The position numbers were made by a program, and so were the translations under genes. A stretch of DNA of 64,000 nt from Pseudomonas sp. R37(2017) (GTDB lineage Bacteria > Pseudomonadota > Gammaproteobacteria > Pseudomonadales > Pseudomonadaceae). The stretch is from contig NZ_NEHO01000001.1 in the NCBI RefSeq assembly GCF_002113375.1, positions 577,685-641,684 of the forward strand, written 5' to 3'. Positions 1 through 9,365 of this stretch are shown piece after piece (the stretch's first letter is position 1; each line of letters starts with the position of its first letter). A model generated the notes under the pieces. It was not told the origin of the DNA. It saw only the letters and a list, made by a program, of their open reading frames with translations, and did not search any database.

Positions 1-650
1 CCGTCTTGAAAGGAAACTGGATTGGTCTTGATGGTCCTGGCGGGACTGCCCACCACAACCGCGTAGTCTGGAACGTCTCTGGTCACCACGGCGCCCGCAC
101 CGATGGTGGCCCAACGGCCGATGCGCAAACGTGGCAGGATCGTGGCGTTGGTACCGATGAAGGTGCCGTCACCGACTTCGACACAACCGGCAATGCAGAC
201 ACCCGGCGCCATGAACACCGAATGACCGATCCGCCCCTCATGCCCGACCACGCTGCCGGCGCTGATACTGGTGTTGTCGCCCAGGCTGACTTGCGCCTGC
301 ATGATCACGCCCTCTTGCAGATACGTGCCGACGCCCATCGTGATCATCGTCAGATCGATGCCCGGGTGGATGAAATTGCCCAGGGTGCCGCCAGCCTCGA
401 CGATCTCGCAGGTGGTCCGATGACGCAGCGCGGTGCTGCCGGTGATCAAATTGACAAAGCGTGTCTCGGGGCCTTTCAGCTCGGCCACCTTGTCGGTGCC
501 ACCCACTACCGGCACGCCATGAAACAGCGTGCCTTGCTTCGCCGGATCGTTATCGAGAAAGGCGAACTGCACGTCCGGCTGGCTGCGTTGCAGGGTGAGG
601 ATCATCCGTACCGCTTCGGGATTGGCCGCCCCCAGCAGGTAAACCTTCAT
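1..650 (-). CDS. NeuD-like sugar O/N-acyltransferase, partial (C-terminus beyond left edge)
   Basis: The frame opens with ATG at 650 and is still open at base 1, giving about 216 residues. The first 75 residues resemble the PglD/NeuD N-terminal Rossmann-like part (begins MKVYLLGAANPEAVRMI). After that come hexapeptide repeats of a left-handed beta-helix acyltransferase, for example GVGTYLQEGVIMQAQVSLG and VGDGTFIGTNATILPRLRIG, and an end typical of the family (VVVGSPARTIK). The likely role is transfer of an acyl group from acyl-CoA to the amino group made by the aminotransferase upstream. The start overlaps that gene's stop in an ATGA arrangement, so the two are probably translationally coupled. 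The acyl donor and the exact acceptor cannot be read from the sequence. Confidence 0.8.
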   Translation of the reverse strand, partial: MKVYLLGAANPEAVRMILTLQRSQPDVQFAFLDNDPAKQGTLFHGVPVVGGTDKVAELKGPETRFVNLITGSTALRHRTTCEIVEAGGTLGNFIHPGIDLTMITMGVGTYLQEGVIMQAQVSLGDNTSISAGSVVGHEGRIGHSVFMAPGVCIAGCVEVGDGTFIGTNATILPRLRIGRWATIGAGAVVTRDVPDYAVVVGSPARTIKTNPVSFQD

Positions 651-1768
651 AGCCGGGTCCTTTTGAGTACCAGCGCGCGCAGCACTTCGATGACCCGGTG
701 CTGATCGTCATCGGTCATGTCGTGGTAACTGGGCAGATTGATCGCGCGCTCCGGCAGCGAATGCGCCACGGGCGAGTCGGCCGTCAGTTCGCTGAACATC
801 GGCAAGGACGACAGCGGCCAGAAGAACACCCGCGCGTCGATATCGGCGGCCTGGAAGGCTGCGATCAGCATGTCCCGCGTAATGCCCAGTTCGCGCTCAA
901 AGACCACGGTGGGCATCCAGTAGCCATTGCGCGCATGTTCGGGCTCAGGGTTCATGGACAAGCCCGGCAATGCAGCCAGGGCGTCGGCGTAACAGGCAAA
1001 GATCGCGCGCTTGCGTTCGATCAACTCATCGATCCGCTCAACCTGCGCGCAACCGACGGCCGCTTGCAGGTTGCTCATCTTGTATTTGAAACCGAGGAAA
1101 TCCGGCCAGAACTGCTTGCTGCTGCCCGCCACCCGGCCATGGTTGGACAGGGTCAGTACGCGCTCATACAGGGCCTTGTCCGACGTCACGAAGATGCCGC
1201 CTTCGCCGGTGGTCATGGTCTTGGTGCCATGAAAGGAAAACGCGCCGAACGCGCCCAGCGAACCGGCCGACCGACCGCGCCACTGCGAGCCAATTGCCTC
1301 GGCTGCGTCCTCGATGACCGGCAGGCCAAACTCGTGACCGATGGCCAGCAACGCATCCATATCGCAGAGATTGCCGTAGAGGTGCACCGCCAGAATCGCT
1401 TTGGTGCGTGGGGTAATCGCCTGGCGCACCCGCTGCGGGTCGAGGCACCAACTGTCCGCCAGCACGTCGACGAACACCGGTGTCGCGCCCAGATAGGTGA
1501 TGGGCGCGGCCGAAGCGATCCAGTTGGTATCGGCAAGGATCACCTCATCGCCGGCACCGATGCCCAGTGCCGCCATGCCCATGTGCAGCGCGCCGGTGCA
1601 ACTGGACGTTGCAATCGCGTACGTCGCACCCACGTGCTCGGCAAAGGACTTCTCGAACCGCGTCAGGTACTCGTAGCAGCGCTCTCCCCAGCCATGGCGG
1701 ACGGCATCGAGTACGTAGTCGGCTTCCAGCTCACCGACACTGGGTTTGGTGTAATGAATTCGGCTCAT
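647..1768 (-). CDS. DegT/DnrJ/EryC1/StrS-family PLP sugar aminotransferase
   Basis: 373 residues, starting MSRIHYTKPSVGELEADYV. The family fold is clear: a substrate/PLP region (IATSSCTGALHMGMAAL), the aspartate segment VIEDAAEAIGS, and the Schiff-base lysine in SFHGTKTMTTGEGG. These enzymes transaminate keto-sugar nucleotides from glutamate. Here the likely substrate is a C-methylated CDP-4-keto-6-deoxyhexose, inferred from the neighbours. The frame extends 15 codons further upstream, but the ATG at 1768 overlaps the stop of the methyltransferase gene (ATGA) and begins at the conserved N-terminus, so it was chosen. The 3' end overlaps the acyltransferase start by 4 bases. VioA-type viosamine transaminase is a related possibility, but the cluster uses CDP rather than dTDP chemistry. 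Confidence 0.88.
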   Translation of the reverse strand: MSRIHYTKPSVGELEADYVLDAVRHGWGERCYEYLTRFEKSFAEHVGATYAIATSSCTGALHMGMAALGIGAGDEVILADTNWIASAAPITYLGATPVFVDVLADSWCLDPQRVRQAITPRTKAILAVHLYGNLCDMDALLAIGHEFGLPVIEDAAEAIGSQWRGRSAGSLGAFGAFSFHGTKTMTTGEGGIFVTSDKALYERVLTLSNHGRVAGSSKQFWPDFLGFKYKMSNLQAAVGCAQVERIDELIERKRAIFACYADALAALPGLSMNPEPEHARNGYWMPTVVFERELGITRDMLIAAFQAADIDARVFFWPLSSLPMFSELTADSPVAHSLPERAINLPSYHDMTDDDQHRVIEVLRALVLKRTRL

Positions 1769-2991
1769 CGAATGATCAACTCGGGAATGGCAATGACAAA
1801 ACGACCGTCCCATGCACGAATGCCGGCAAAGGCCTGGGTGATCTCATCCAGCAGGTTCCACGGCAGCACCAGCACGTAGTCCGGCTTTTCGATGTCGATC
1901 CGTGCCGGCGACACGATCGGAATGCGGCTACCGGGCAGGTACTTGCCTTGCTTGTGCGGGTTGGCATCGGCAACCCAGGCCAGCAGGTCCGGTTTGACCC
2001 CGGCATAGTTGAGCAAGGTATTGCCCTTGGCGGCGGCGCCGTAGCCGACCACGCGCTTGCCATCGGCCCTGGCCTGCAACAAAAAGCGCAGCAGGTCATG
2101 CTTGATGCGCTCGGCGGCCGGGGCCAGGGTCGTGTAGTACTCCGGGGTTTTCACTCCGGCGGCAAGTTCGGCCTGCAGTTGTTGCCGGACCGCCGGCTGC
2201 ACTTCGCGACGCTCGCCGTCCAGTCGCTGCACGAACACCCGCAGCGAACCGCCATGGGTCGAGAGCTGACTGACGTCGAACACTTGCAGGCCATTGCGCT
2301 CGCACAAAGTCTGCACGGCAGTCAGCGACAGGTAGGAATAGTGTTCGTGGTACAGCGTGTCGAATTGCTGGCCGGCCATCAGCGTCAGCAGTTGCGGGAA
2401 CTCGAAAGTCGCCACGCCGGTCGGCTTGAGCAACGTCGCGAAACCGCCAAGGAAATCGTTGATATCCGGGACGTGGGCCAGCACGTTGTTGGCGGCCATC
2501 AGGTCGGCGCCCCAGCCTTCGCTTTTCAGCTGCGCGGCGGTGTCGCGACCGAAAAACACTTCACGAATCTCCAGGCCTTTTTCCCGCGCCGCTTGCGCGG
2601 TGCTGCGGGTCGGCTCGACACCCAGGCAAGGGATGCCACGCCGGGCCACGTACTGCAACAGGTAGCCGTCGTTGGCCGCGACTTCCACCACACGGCTGTC
2701 GGCGCCCAGACCGAAACGCTCGACCATCTCGGCCACATAACGCTCGGCATGGGCCAGCCAGGTGCTGGAGAACGAACTGAAATAGGCGTACTCGGCATCG
2801 AACAGGCTGTCTGCGCTGGTGTAGTCCTCGGTTTGTACCAACCAGCACTGCTGGCACACGGCGACTTTCAGCGGCACCCATTGTTCGGCCTGCTCCAACT
2901 GGTCAGCACGCACGTAGGCGTTGGACGGTGGCGAGGTGCCCAGGTCGATCAGCGGCAGGGTCAGCGCAGTCGCGCAACCACGGCAGTTCAT
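1765..2991 (-). CDS. Sugar-nucleotide C-methyltransferase (TylC3/NovU type)
   Basis: 408 residues with the three parts of sugar C-methyltransferases. An N-terminal zinc-binding unit has Cys3, Cys6, Cys46 and Cys49. A central SAM-binding Rossmann fold contains VVEVAANDGYLLQY at about residues 101-114, followed by the active-site-like YHEHYSYL. A C-terminal nucleotide-binding-like domain contains VVGYGAAAKGNTLLNY. Known members such as TylC3 and NovU methylate C3 or C5 of 4-keto sugar nucleotides. With rfbF and rfbG in the same operon, this one probably adds a methyl branch to a CDP-4-keto-6-deoxyhexose. Four-base overlaps with both neighbouring genes indicate coupled translation. Confidence 0.88.
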   Translation of the reverse strand: MNCRGCATALTLPLIDLGTSPPSNAYVRADQLEQAEQWVPLKVAVCQQCWLVQTEDYTSADSLFDAEYAYFSSFSSTWLAHAERYVAEMVERFGLGADSRVVEVAANDGYLLQYVARRGIPCLGVEPTRSTAQAAREKGLEIREVFFGRDTAAQLKSEGWGADLMAANNVLAHVPDINDFLGGFATLLKPTGVATFEFPQLLTLMAGQQFDTLYHEHYSYLSLTAVQTLCERNGLQVFDVSQLSTHGGSLRVFVQRLDGERREVQPAVRQQLQAELAAGVKTPEYYTTLAPAAERIKHDLLRFLLQARADGKRVVGYGAAAKGNTLLNYAGVKPDLLAWVADANPHKQGKYLPGSRIPIVSPARIDIEKPDYVLVLPWNLLDEITQAFAGIRAWDGRFVIAIPELIIR

Positions 2992-3548
2992 AGATGCACT
3001 CCGGTGAAGTGTTCATCGAGCGCCGGATGACGGCTATCGCGCACCGACAGATTATTGACAGGCAACGGCCAGGCAATCGCCAGCCGTGGATCGAGCACCG
3101 ACAACCCGCCTTCGTGTTCCGGCGTGTAGTCGTTGCTGTGCAGGTAAAGCAGCTCGGCGTCGGCGCTCAGGGTCTGGAAGCCATGGGCGAACCCGGCCGG
3201 AATCAACAGGCTGCGACCATCGCCGGCCCGCAGGTGTTCGGCGTGCCAGTGCAGAAAGGTCTCGGAGTCGGGGCGCAAATCCACCGCGACATCCCAGACT
3301 TCACCGCGCAGGCAAGTGATCAACTTGGCTTCCGGCGCGCGCTCGTTCTGATAATGCAGGCCACGCACGCTGCCGCGTTCGCGGGTGCAGGAGTGATTGA
3401 TCTGGCGGATATGAAACGCCTGGCCAAACGCACTCAGGCTGCCTTCGCAGAACAACCGGGAAAAGTGCCCGCGCTCGTCCTCGAAGCGCTTGTGCTGCAC
3501 GCTGAACAAACCGCTCAGCGGCAACGCCTTCAACAGGAAATCACTCAC
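2988..3548 (-). CDS. RfbC-like dTDP-4-dehydrorhamnose 3,5-epimerase family protein
   Basis: 186 residues, the normal size for the cupin-fold RmlC/RfbC family. Visible family signatures are VRGLHYQ (catalytic histidine), the WDVAVDLR strand, IPAGFAHGFQTLS, and the tyrosine-bearing SNDYTPEHEGGL. The usual role is epimerisation at C3 and/or C5 of a 4-keto-6-deoxy sugar nucleotide. Here the substrate should be CDP-linked because the operon begins with CDP-glucose genes. The start is GTG at 3548 and overlaps the rfbG stop (GTGA). Whether it acts on C3, C5 or both cannot be told from sequence. Confidence 0.88.
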   Translation of the reverse strand: MSDFLLKALPLSGLFSVQHKRFEDERGHFSRLFCEGSLSAFGQAFHIRQINHSCTRERGSVRGLHYQNERAPEAKLITCLRGEVWDVAVDLRPDSETFLHWHAEHLRAGDGRSLLIPAGFAHGFQTLSADAELLYLHSNDYTPEHEGGLSVLDPRLAIAWPLPVNNLSVRDSRHPALDEHFTGVHL

Positions 3549-4627
3549 AGCGCGCCTCGATACAGGTTCAACTGCGCCAGGCTGATGGCGCGCATGTCAT
3601 CGCCGTTCTGCCATGCCAGATGCCAATCCAGGGTTTGGGTCAGGCATTGCTGCAACGACCAGCGAGGTTGCCAGCCGAGCAATTGACGGGCGCGGCTGCT
3701 GTCCAGGCGCAACAGGCCGGCCTCATGCATATCGCTTGGCTCGATGCGCAGGCCGCGCGCCTGGGGCCAGCGACTGGCGAGCAACTCGACCACTTCACCG
3801 ACGCTGCACATGTCCGCTTCACCGGGACCGAAATTCCACGCTCCGGCGAATTGCGGGCCTTGCTCGAACAGGCCGGCAGCCAGTTGCAGATAGCCGGCCA
3901 ACGGCTCCAGGGCGTGCTGCCATGGGCGCACAGCTTGCGGGTAACGCAAAGTCACCGGCTCGTTCGCCGACCAGGCCTTGAGTACATCGGGAATCAAGCG
4001 TTCCGGAGCGAAATCACCACCGCCCAGCACATTGCCGGCGCGGGCCGTGGCCAACGCCAGGCCATGCTCGGCGTGCTTTTCAGGGGCAAAGAACGAGGCG
4101 GCATAGGATTGCGCCAGCAATTCGCAGCAAGCCTTGCTGCTGCTGTAGGGATCGTGCCCGCCCAACGCTTCGTTTTCGCGGTACGGCCACAACCATTCCT
4201 GATTGGCGTAGACCTTGTCGGTGGTCACCAGCACGCAGGCACGCACGCCGCCGACCTGACGAATCGCTTCGAGCAGGTTGAGGGTACCCATGACATTGCT
4301 GGAGTAAGTGCCCAACGGGTCGCGATAACCTTCACGCACCAGCGGCTGGGCCGCCAGGTGCAGGACGATTTGCGGCCGGGTCTCGGCGATCAGCTCCAGC
4401 AATGCGCCAAGGTCACGCAAGTCGCCGCGCTGATCGTTGATGCCTTCATGAACGCGGGCCAGTTCGAACAGGCTCGGTTCGGTGGAGGGGTCGAGGGAAA
4501 AACCGCTGACCTCGGCCCCCAGGCTTTGCAGCCACAACGTTAGCCAACTGCCCTTGAACCCGGTATGGCCGGTGACCAGCACACGTTTGCCGCGCCAGAA
4601 TTGCGGGCTCAGTCCCATTGTTTCCAT
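3545..4627 (-). CDS. rfbG: CDP-glucose 4,6-dehydratase
   Basis: 360 residues from the ATG at 4627, chosen because GGGGAGG lies four bases upstream; the next ATG, three codons in, is further from this ribosome site. It is an extended short-chain dehydrogenase: the NAD-binding motif is GHTGFKGSW, there is a VTTDKVYAN segment, and the catalytic pair is in YSSSK. The enzyme converts CDP-D-glucose to CDP-4-keto-6-deoxy-D-glucose, the branch point for CDP-deoxysugars. The start lies inside the end of rfbF (18-base overlap) and the stop overlaps the epimerase start. Confidence 0.93.
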   Translation of the reverse strand: METMGLSPQFWRGKRVLVTGHTGFKGSWLTLWLQSLGAEVSGFSLDPSTEPSLFELARVHEGINDQRGDLRDLGALLELIAETRPQIVLHLAAQPLVREGYRDPLGTYSSNVMGTLNLLEAIRQVGGVRACVLVTTDKVYANQEWLWPYRENEALGGHDPYSSSKACCELLAQSYAASFFAPEKHAEHGLALATARAGNVLGGGDFAPERLIPDVLKAWSANEPVTLRYPQAVRPWQHALEPLAGYLQLAAGLFEQGPQFAGAWNFGPGEADMCSVGEVVELLASRWPQARGLRIEPSDMHEAGLLRLDSSRARQLLGWQPRWSLQQCLTQTLDWHLAWQNGDDMRAISLAQLNLYRGAL

Positions 4628-5382
4628 GGGGCCTCCCCGCTCTGCCACAGCGCCTCGAGGTGGTTCTTGTCACGCAGGGTGTCCATCGGCTGCCAGAAAC
4701 CGTCGTGCTGGAACGCCATGAGTTCACCGCGCTCGGCCAGGCCATCCAGCGGGCCGGATTCCCACGAAGTGTCGTCGCCTTCGATCAGCGGCAGCACCTT
4801 GGGCGAGAGGACGAAAAAGCCGCCATTGATCCAGCCACCGTCGCCGCGAGGCTTTTCGGTGAAACCCAGGACCTTGTCGCCATCGCGATTGAGCGCGCCG
4901 TAGCGGCCGGGTGGTTGTACCGCGGTGACGGTGGCCAGTTTTCCATGCTGGAGATGGAAGTCCACCAACGCCCCGATATTGAGGTCCGACACGCCGTCGC
5001 CGTAGGTAAAGCAGAAAGCCTTTTCGTCTTCAAGGTAACGTCGGGCACGGCGCAAACGGCCACCGGTCATGGTCTCTTCGCCGGTATCGATCAGCGTGAC
5101 GCGCCATGGCTCGCTGTAGTTCTGGTGAACATCCATGCGGTTGTTGCGCATGTCGAACGTGACGTCGGAGGTGTGCAGAAAGTAGTTGGCGAAAAAGTCC
5201 TTGATCGCATAGCCCTTGTAGCCAAGGCAGATCACGAAATCGTGGATTCCGTGAGCGGAGTACTGCTTCATGATGTGCCAGAGAATTGGCTTGCCGCCGA
5301 CTTCGATCATCGGCTTGGGCTTGAGGTGCGACTCCTCGCTGATCCGCGTACCCAGGCCACCCGCCAAAATAACTGCCTTCAT
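4609..5382 (-). CDS. rfbF: Glucose-1-phosphate cytidylyltransferase
   Basis: 257 residues, full length for RfbF. It opens with the nucleotidyltransferase signature [18 protein letters not shown] followed by [18 protein letters not shown]. It makes CDP-glucose from glucose-1-phosphate and CTP in the cytoplasm and starts the CDP-deoxysugar pathway. It is the first gene of a six-gene minus-strand operon (rfbF, rfbG, epimerase, C-methyltransferase, aminotransferase, acyltransferase). A purine-rich GAGGGGAAGGG directly precedes the ATG. About 220 bases upstream separate it from the terminator of the glycosyltransferase gene, so it should have its own promoter; no convincing promoter elements were found there. 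Confidence 0.95.
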   Translation of the reverse strand: MKAVILAGGLGTRISEESHLKPKPMIEVGGKPILWHIMKQYSAHGIHDFVICLGYKGYAIKDFFANYFLHTSDVTFDMRNNRMDVHQNYSEPWRVTLIDTGEETMTGGRLRRARRYLEDEKAFCFTYGDGVSDLNIGALVDFHLQHGKLATVTAVQPPGRYGALNRDGDKVLGFTEKPRGDGGWINGGFFVLSPKVLPLIEGDDTSWESGPLDGLAERGELMAFQHDGFWQPMDTLRDKNHLEALWQSGEAPWKQWD

Positions 5383-5605
5383 CCCTTCCCCTCTTGTTCG
5401 TCACAGGGCTCAGCCAAGCTGTATCAAGCTTTTGCGGGCCATCTGGGTTAAACCTGCCGCCGTTCAGGACACGTCGCGGACTCACCGCAAGTGCTCGTTT
5501 TATGGCGATATTTGGGGGACTTGCAGGAAACGCGCCAGCTCTTTGAGTCCTGTGCTCGGCGGCCCCACGGGCAGGCCAAGACCCATACCCGCCGAATCAC
5601 AGGCA

Positions 5606-5639
5606 CAAAAAAGGCAGGTGACTAGAGGTCACCTGCCTT
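5606..5639 (-). terminator. Rho-independent terminator of the large glycosyltransferase gene
   Basis: Read on the minus strand, a perfect 12-base stem (AAGGCAGGTGAC / GTCACCTGCCTT) with a 5-base loop is followed by a run of T. It begins 22 bases after the stop codon of the glycosyltransferase gene and separates that gene from rfbF. Confidence 0.9.
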
Positions 5640-5660
5640 CGCGCAGAACAGACTGAAGGA

Positions 5661-8600
5661 TCAGTCCGCGAGCCAGCCATTCTCCCAATAACGCAGGTTG
5701 TCGCCGCGCAGCACGTAGTCACGCAGCACGATCTCGCGCAGCTCATCGCCCATGCGATAACTGGCGTCCGGATCGGCCAGGTGCATGCGGATCGCCTGCA
5801 GCCATTCATCCGTGGAATTGGTCTTGATCCGGGTGCACGGCAGGTAACCGCGATAGGCCTCGGTGTCGGTGCAGATCACCGGGTAACCGCAAGCGCCGTA
5901 CTCCAGCAAACGCAGGTTGCTCTTGCAGTCATTGAAGATGTGGAACTCCAGCGGTGCCAACGCCAGATCCAGGTTCAGGCTGGCCAGCTTGGCCGGATAC
6001 ACGTCCAGCCCGATCACCCCATGGAACTCATGCATGTACGGGCGCAGATCGTCCGGGCACATGCCGAAGAACACCCAATCGACTTCATTGGCCAGTTCGC
6101 GGACCACATCGGCGATCACCGCCAGGTCACCGTGGTGGCTGGTGCCGCCACCCCAGCCGACCCGAGGTTTTTTCGAAGTGCGGCGTTGACTGCGCAGGTC
6201 GGTCCACAAGTGCGCCGCCAACATGTTGGGCACCACGCGAATGTCGCGGTGCATGTCCGACAGCGCATTGCCCAGCGGCGCGGTGGAGACCACCACGCGA
6301 TCGCACATGCCGATGGCGCGCCGCACCAGCTTCTCCATTTCGTCCTTGCCCGGCATGTTGCGGATATGCGCATTGCGGTGCGGAACGTTGATCACGAAGT
6401 CGTCCAGCTCATAGATGCGCCGTGCGCTGGAGTATTTTTGCAGGCTCGGGATTTCGTTGATCGGACCTTCGGAATAGCGCCCCTGCAGGATGATCACGTC
6501 AGGCGAATGACGCTCGACTTCGATGATGGTCGGCAGGTTGTAATGAATGCGTCCGTGCGCCCTTCCGGCCGCCTCCAGCTCAATCAGCGGTTGCGTGACC
6601 CGATAATGGCCGATGGCGGACGCATTGACCGGCAACGCAAGAATCTTCGGCAGTTGAGCCTTGGAAAACGGGCTCCAGCCGGATCGCAGGCCGGGTTCGA
6701 GGCTGAAGCTCGAACCACCCAACCCCTGCAACGCCAGGTTGGTGTTGTAGGCCGGATCACGGGCCACGATCGGCAGCCAGCGCTTGTAGAAAACTTCCTG
6801 CTCCTGTTCGCTGCGGGCCTGATCACCTGGCTGCACAACCGCCGGTTGCGCGCCCAGGGCCAATTGAGCGTGCGGCGTCCACACCACCAGATAACCTTCC
6901 TGGCCGACGCGCAGGCACAGGTCCACCTCGTTGAGGGACTGCGCCAGGCCCCGCTCGTCCAGGCCACCGACTGCGTCAAAGACTGCCTTGCGAATCATCA
7001 GGCAATCGCCGCCGACGGCACTGTAGTTGTGGGCGACCTGCAAGCGGTACATGTAGCCCGCCGCTTGAAGTGTCTCGCCATGGAACGGCACGCCGGCCGG
7101 CCCTTGCAACCCGAGAATCAGCCCGGCATGCAGCACGCGACCATCAGGATTGAACAGCTTGGCCCCCACCACGCCGACTTCCGGACGTTGCGCATGATTG
7201 AGCAACTCGGCCAGCCACTGCCCCTGGGTGATCACCGTATAGGGATTGAGCATCAGGACATATTCGCCGGCCGCCTGCCGCACGGCGAAATTGCGCACCG
7301 CCGCCGCATTGCCTTGCACGTCACAGCGCAACACCCGGACCCGCTCGCTGCCCAGTTGCGCCATGCCGGCGAACCACTCGAGCGCCTCGGCGCTCTCGCT
7401 GCCGTTATCCACCAACAGCAACTCGTATTCACCGTAGGCCGTTTTCTCCAGCAGGCTCTCGACACAACGCTGCAACGCCAGGGTCTGGTCCTTGCTGACG
7501 AGAATGATCGACACCAGCGGCCGGTCATCATGGTGATAATCGACCCGATTGAGCAGCTGGGAACTGCCCTGGCGAATTTCGTGGGCGACACCCAGGCGCT
7601 GCAGATGAGCTTCAAGCAAACGCGGGTTGTTATCCACCACTTGCGGCTGCGACAGCCATTTGGCCAGGTCGAACGCCGACTCCAGCAGAACCTCCGAAAT
7701 GTGCCCGATCACATGCGTGCCAGCACGCTCGACCATGCGCCACAACACATCGTGTGGCGCCAGTTCGCCATGCAGCGAATCGAAACCGCCCAATGCCAGG
7801 AACCGCTCGCGCTCGAACGCCAGCGCACGCCCCACGTAGGGATAGCTGCGCATGAGATCCAGGTTGAAGTCCGGCTTGAATGCAGGCTCGGCCGACTCAC
7901 CCTGATGCAGCCCGCCTTCATCGCTGTACAGGCAGGTCAGGGTGCGCGACAACGCAATTCGTTCAGCCATGATCAGCAAGGCCGGCGCCACCAGGCGATC
8001 ACCGGCACGCAGCAGATAGAACCAGCCGGCCCCTTCCAGTTGCGGTAACAGGGCATTGATCTGCTGCTGCCAGTCGTCCTGCAGCGGCAAGCGAAACACG
8101 CGCTCATCCAACTCGGCTTCAGTGCAGGATGCCGACAGCACCAGCGTCAGTTCAGGGGCGTAATCCTGATCCGCCAGCGATTGCAGAGTGAGTTCCAGCG
8201 CCGAACGACTGCCCTGTTCATCGATGATGATCGGAACGATTTTGGGTCTGCTCGGCCAGGCTTCCAGCGTATCCGCCAACAGCTCGCGCTGACCGTCGGT
8301 GAGACTGCGGCACGCCAGCCACTGGGCATACAGCTGGGCAAAACTGACACTGGCGATGCCGACATGCCAGTCCTGGGTGGTCTGTTTCGTACCCAGGGTC
8401 CGGCTCAGCGGCAACTCTTCCCAAACCCGCGGTGACTCGTCCACCCCGGTCAACGGTACATAGCGCACCCAACCCTGTGCCGGCGCGGACTCCCCGCCAC
8501 GCGCCTTGAGCATTTGCGACAACCATTGCCGCTCGGTTTCGGCCGCATCCTTCATCGACTGCTGACCGCTCAGGCGCTCCGGGTACAGGCGTTCGACGCC

Positions 8601-9251
8601 GAGCACGTGATTGGACACCGCCAGATTGCCGCGGCGCATCAGGCAGACATACAAGGCGAAATCAAGGGTGGCGACGAAGCAATGGTCGGGCTGAGTCAGG
8701 GCCGGCAGCAGTTCAAGCACGTCAGCCCTACGGAACATCGCATTGCTGAAGCCACCGAGGATGTTGACCGGGAAGTTTTCGAAGATCGCCAGCAGGTCCT
8801 CACCCTTGAACACCCCGCCCACCGGGGACAGCGGGGTATTTTCCAGACGCGAAGGCAGTGGCATGTCATCGGCATCCCAGAGCAACCGCTGGGCCACCAC
8901 CAGATTGACGTCAGCGCAGTCGATGAGCACCTGTGCCTGAAACTCGATGCAGGACGAGAACAACTGGTCATCATCACAAAGGAACTTGATGTACTCGCCC
9001 TGTGCCTGCTCCAGGCAAGCCTGAAGGTTACCCACCAGCCCCAGGGTTCGAGGGTTTCGCACATAGCGTACGGACGCGCCCTGTTCAACCGCCGAAGCCA
9101 CGATCTCTTCAATCTCGTGACCACGACTGTCATCGCAAACGATGATCTCCAGATTGCCGTAGCTCTGGCTCACAGCCGTATGCAAGGCGCGACTGAAAAA
9201 GCGCGGATTGAAGGCGGGGATGACCAGGCTGACAAGCGGGAGTGAATTCAC
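5661..9251 (-). CDS. Multi-module glycosyltransferase, probable flagellin glycosyltransferase
   Basis: 1196 residues. The N-terminal GT2 module (about residues 5-250) starts with VSLVIPAFNPRFF and has the DDD-type segment KFLCDDDQLF. A second, degenerate GT2-like part (about 335-545) has TCLYSDEGGL and AFKPDFNLDLMRSYPYVGRA. A third GT2 module (about 575-830) has VSIILVSKDQTLALQRCVES and ELLLVDNGSES. The C-terminal part (about 870-1190) is a GT4/GT-B-like module with SAIGHYRVTQPL and KSNLRLLEYGACGYPVICTD. Large proteins of this kind next to flgL and fliC in Pseudomonas (Fgt1/FgtA type) glycosylate flagellin. No signal peptide or membrane segment is evident, which suits cytoplasmic modification. 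The start appears to be GTG at 9251 with a weak ribosome site, so the exact N-terminus is uncertain. Confidence 0.85.
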   Translation of the reverse strand: MNSLPLVSLVIPAFNPRFFSRALHTAVSQSYGNLEIIVCDDSRGHEIEEIVASAVEQGASVRYVRNPRTLGLVGNLQACLEQAQGEYIKFLCDDDQLFSSCIEFQAQVLIDCADVNLVVAQRLLWDADDMPLPSRLENTPLSPVGGVFKGEDLLAIFENFPVNILGGFSNAMFRRADVLELLPALTQPDHCFVATLDFALYVCLMRRGNLAVSNHVLGVERLYPERLSGQQSMKDAAETERQWLSQMLKARGGESAPAQGWVRYVPLTGVDESPRVWEELPLSRTLGTKQTTQDWHVGIASVSFAQLYAQWLACRSLTDGQRELLADTLEAWPSRPKIVPIIIDEQGSRSALELTLQSLADQDYAPELTLVLSASCTEAELDERVFRLPLQDDWQQQINALLPQLEGAGWFYLLRAGDRLVAPALLIMAERIALSRTLTCLYSDEGGLHQGESAEPAFKPDFNLDLMRSYPYVGRALAFERERFLALGGFDSLHGELAPHDVLWRMVERAGTHVIGHISEVLLESAFDLAKWLSQPQVVDNNPRLLEAHLQRLGVAHEIRQGSSQLLNRVDYHHDDRPLVSIILVSKDQTLALQRCVESLLEKTAYGEYELLLVDNGSESAEALEWFAGMAQLGSERVRVLRCDVQGNAAAVRNFAVRQAAGEYVLMLNPYTVITQGQWLAELLNHAQRPEVGVVGAKLFNPDGRVLHAGLILGLQGPAGVPFHGETLQAAGYMYRLQVAHNYSAVGGDCLMIRKAVFDAVGGLDERGLAQSLNEVDLCLRVGQEGYLVVWTPHAQLALGAQPAVVQPGDQARSEQEQEVFYKRWLPIVARDPAYNTNLALQGLGGSSFSLEPGLRSGWSPFSKAQLPKILALPVNASAIGHYRVTQPLIELEAAGRAHGRIHYNLPTIIEVERHSPDVIILQGRYSEGPINEIPSLQKYSSARRIYELDDFVINVPHRNAHIRNMPGKDEMEKLVRRAIGMCDRVVVSTAPLGNALSDMHRDIRVVPNMLAAHLWTDLRSQRRTSKKPRVGWGGGTSHHGDLAVIADVVRELANEVDWVFFGMCPDDLRPYMHEFHGVIGLDVYPAKLASLNLDLALAPLEFHIFNDCKSNLRLLEYGACGYPVICTDTEAYRGYLPCTRIKTNSTDEWLQAIRMHLADPDASYRMGDELREIVLRDYVLRGDNLRYWENGWLAD

Positions 9252-9339
9252 GGCGGGCTCACAGGCGGCGCGAGCCCGCCCTGAAAAGCGAGCCCTTTGT
9301 TACCGCAAAAAAGACGATAAATACTGAAGGGGCAAGCAA

Positions 9340-9359
9340 TCGGGCGCCTGCGCGCCCGA
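9340..9359 (-). terminator. Possible terminator after flgL
   Basis: An 8-base perfect stem TCGGGCGC/GCGCCCGA with a 4-base loop lies just after the flgL stop on the minus strand. The bases after it (TTGCTTGCC) make only a poor T-run, so it may be a weak or attenuating terminator between the flagellar operon and the glycosyltransferase gene. Confidence 0.45.
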
Positions 9360-9365
9360 CCACCG

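Noticed and set aside
698..1879. A 393-codon open frame on the plus strand
   Set aside because: It lies fully opposite the aminotransferase gene and reflects GC-rich codon bias; its translation has no family motif.
5781..8048. A 755-codon open frame on the plus strand
   Set aside because: It is antisense to the large glycosyltransferase, which has clear motifs; the antisense translation is His/Gln/Arg-rich and not protein-like.
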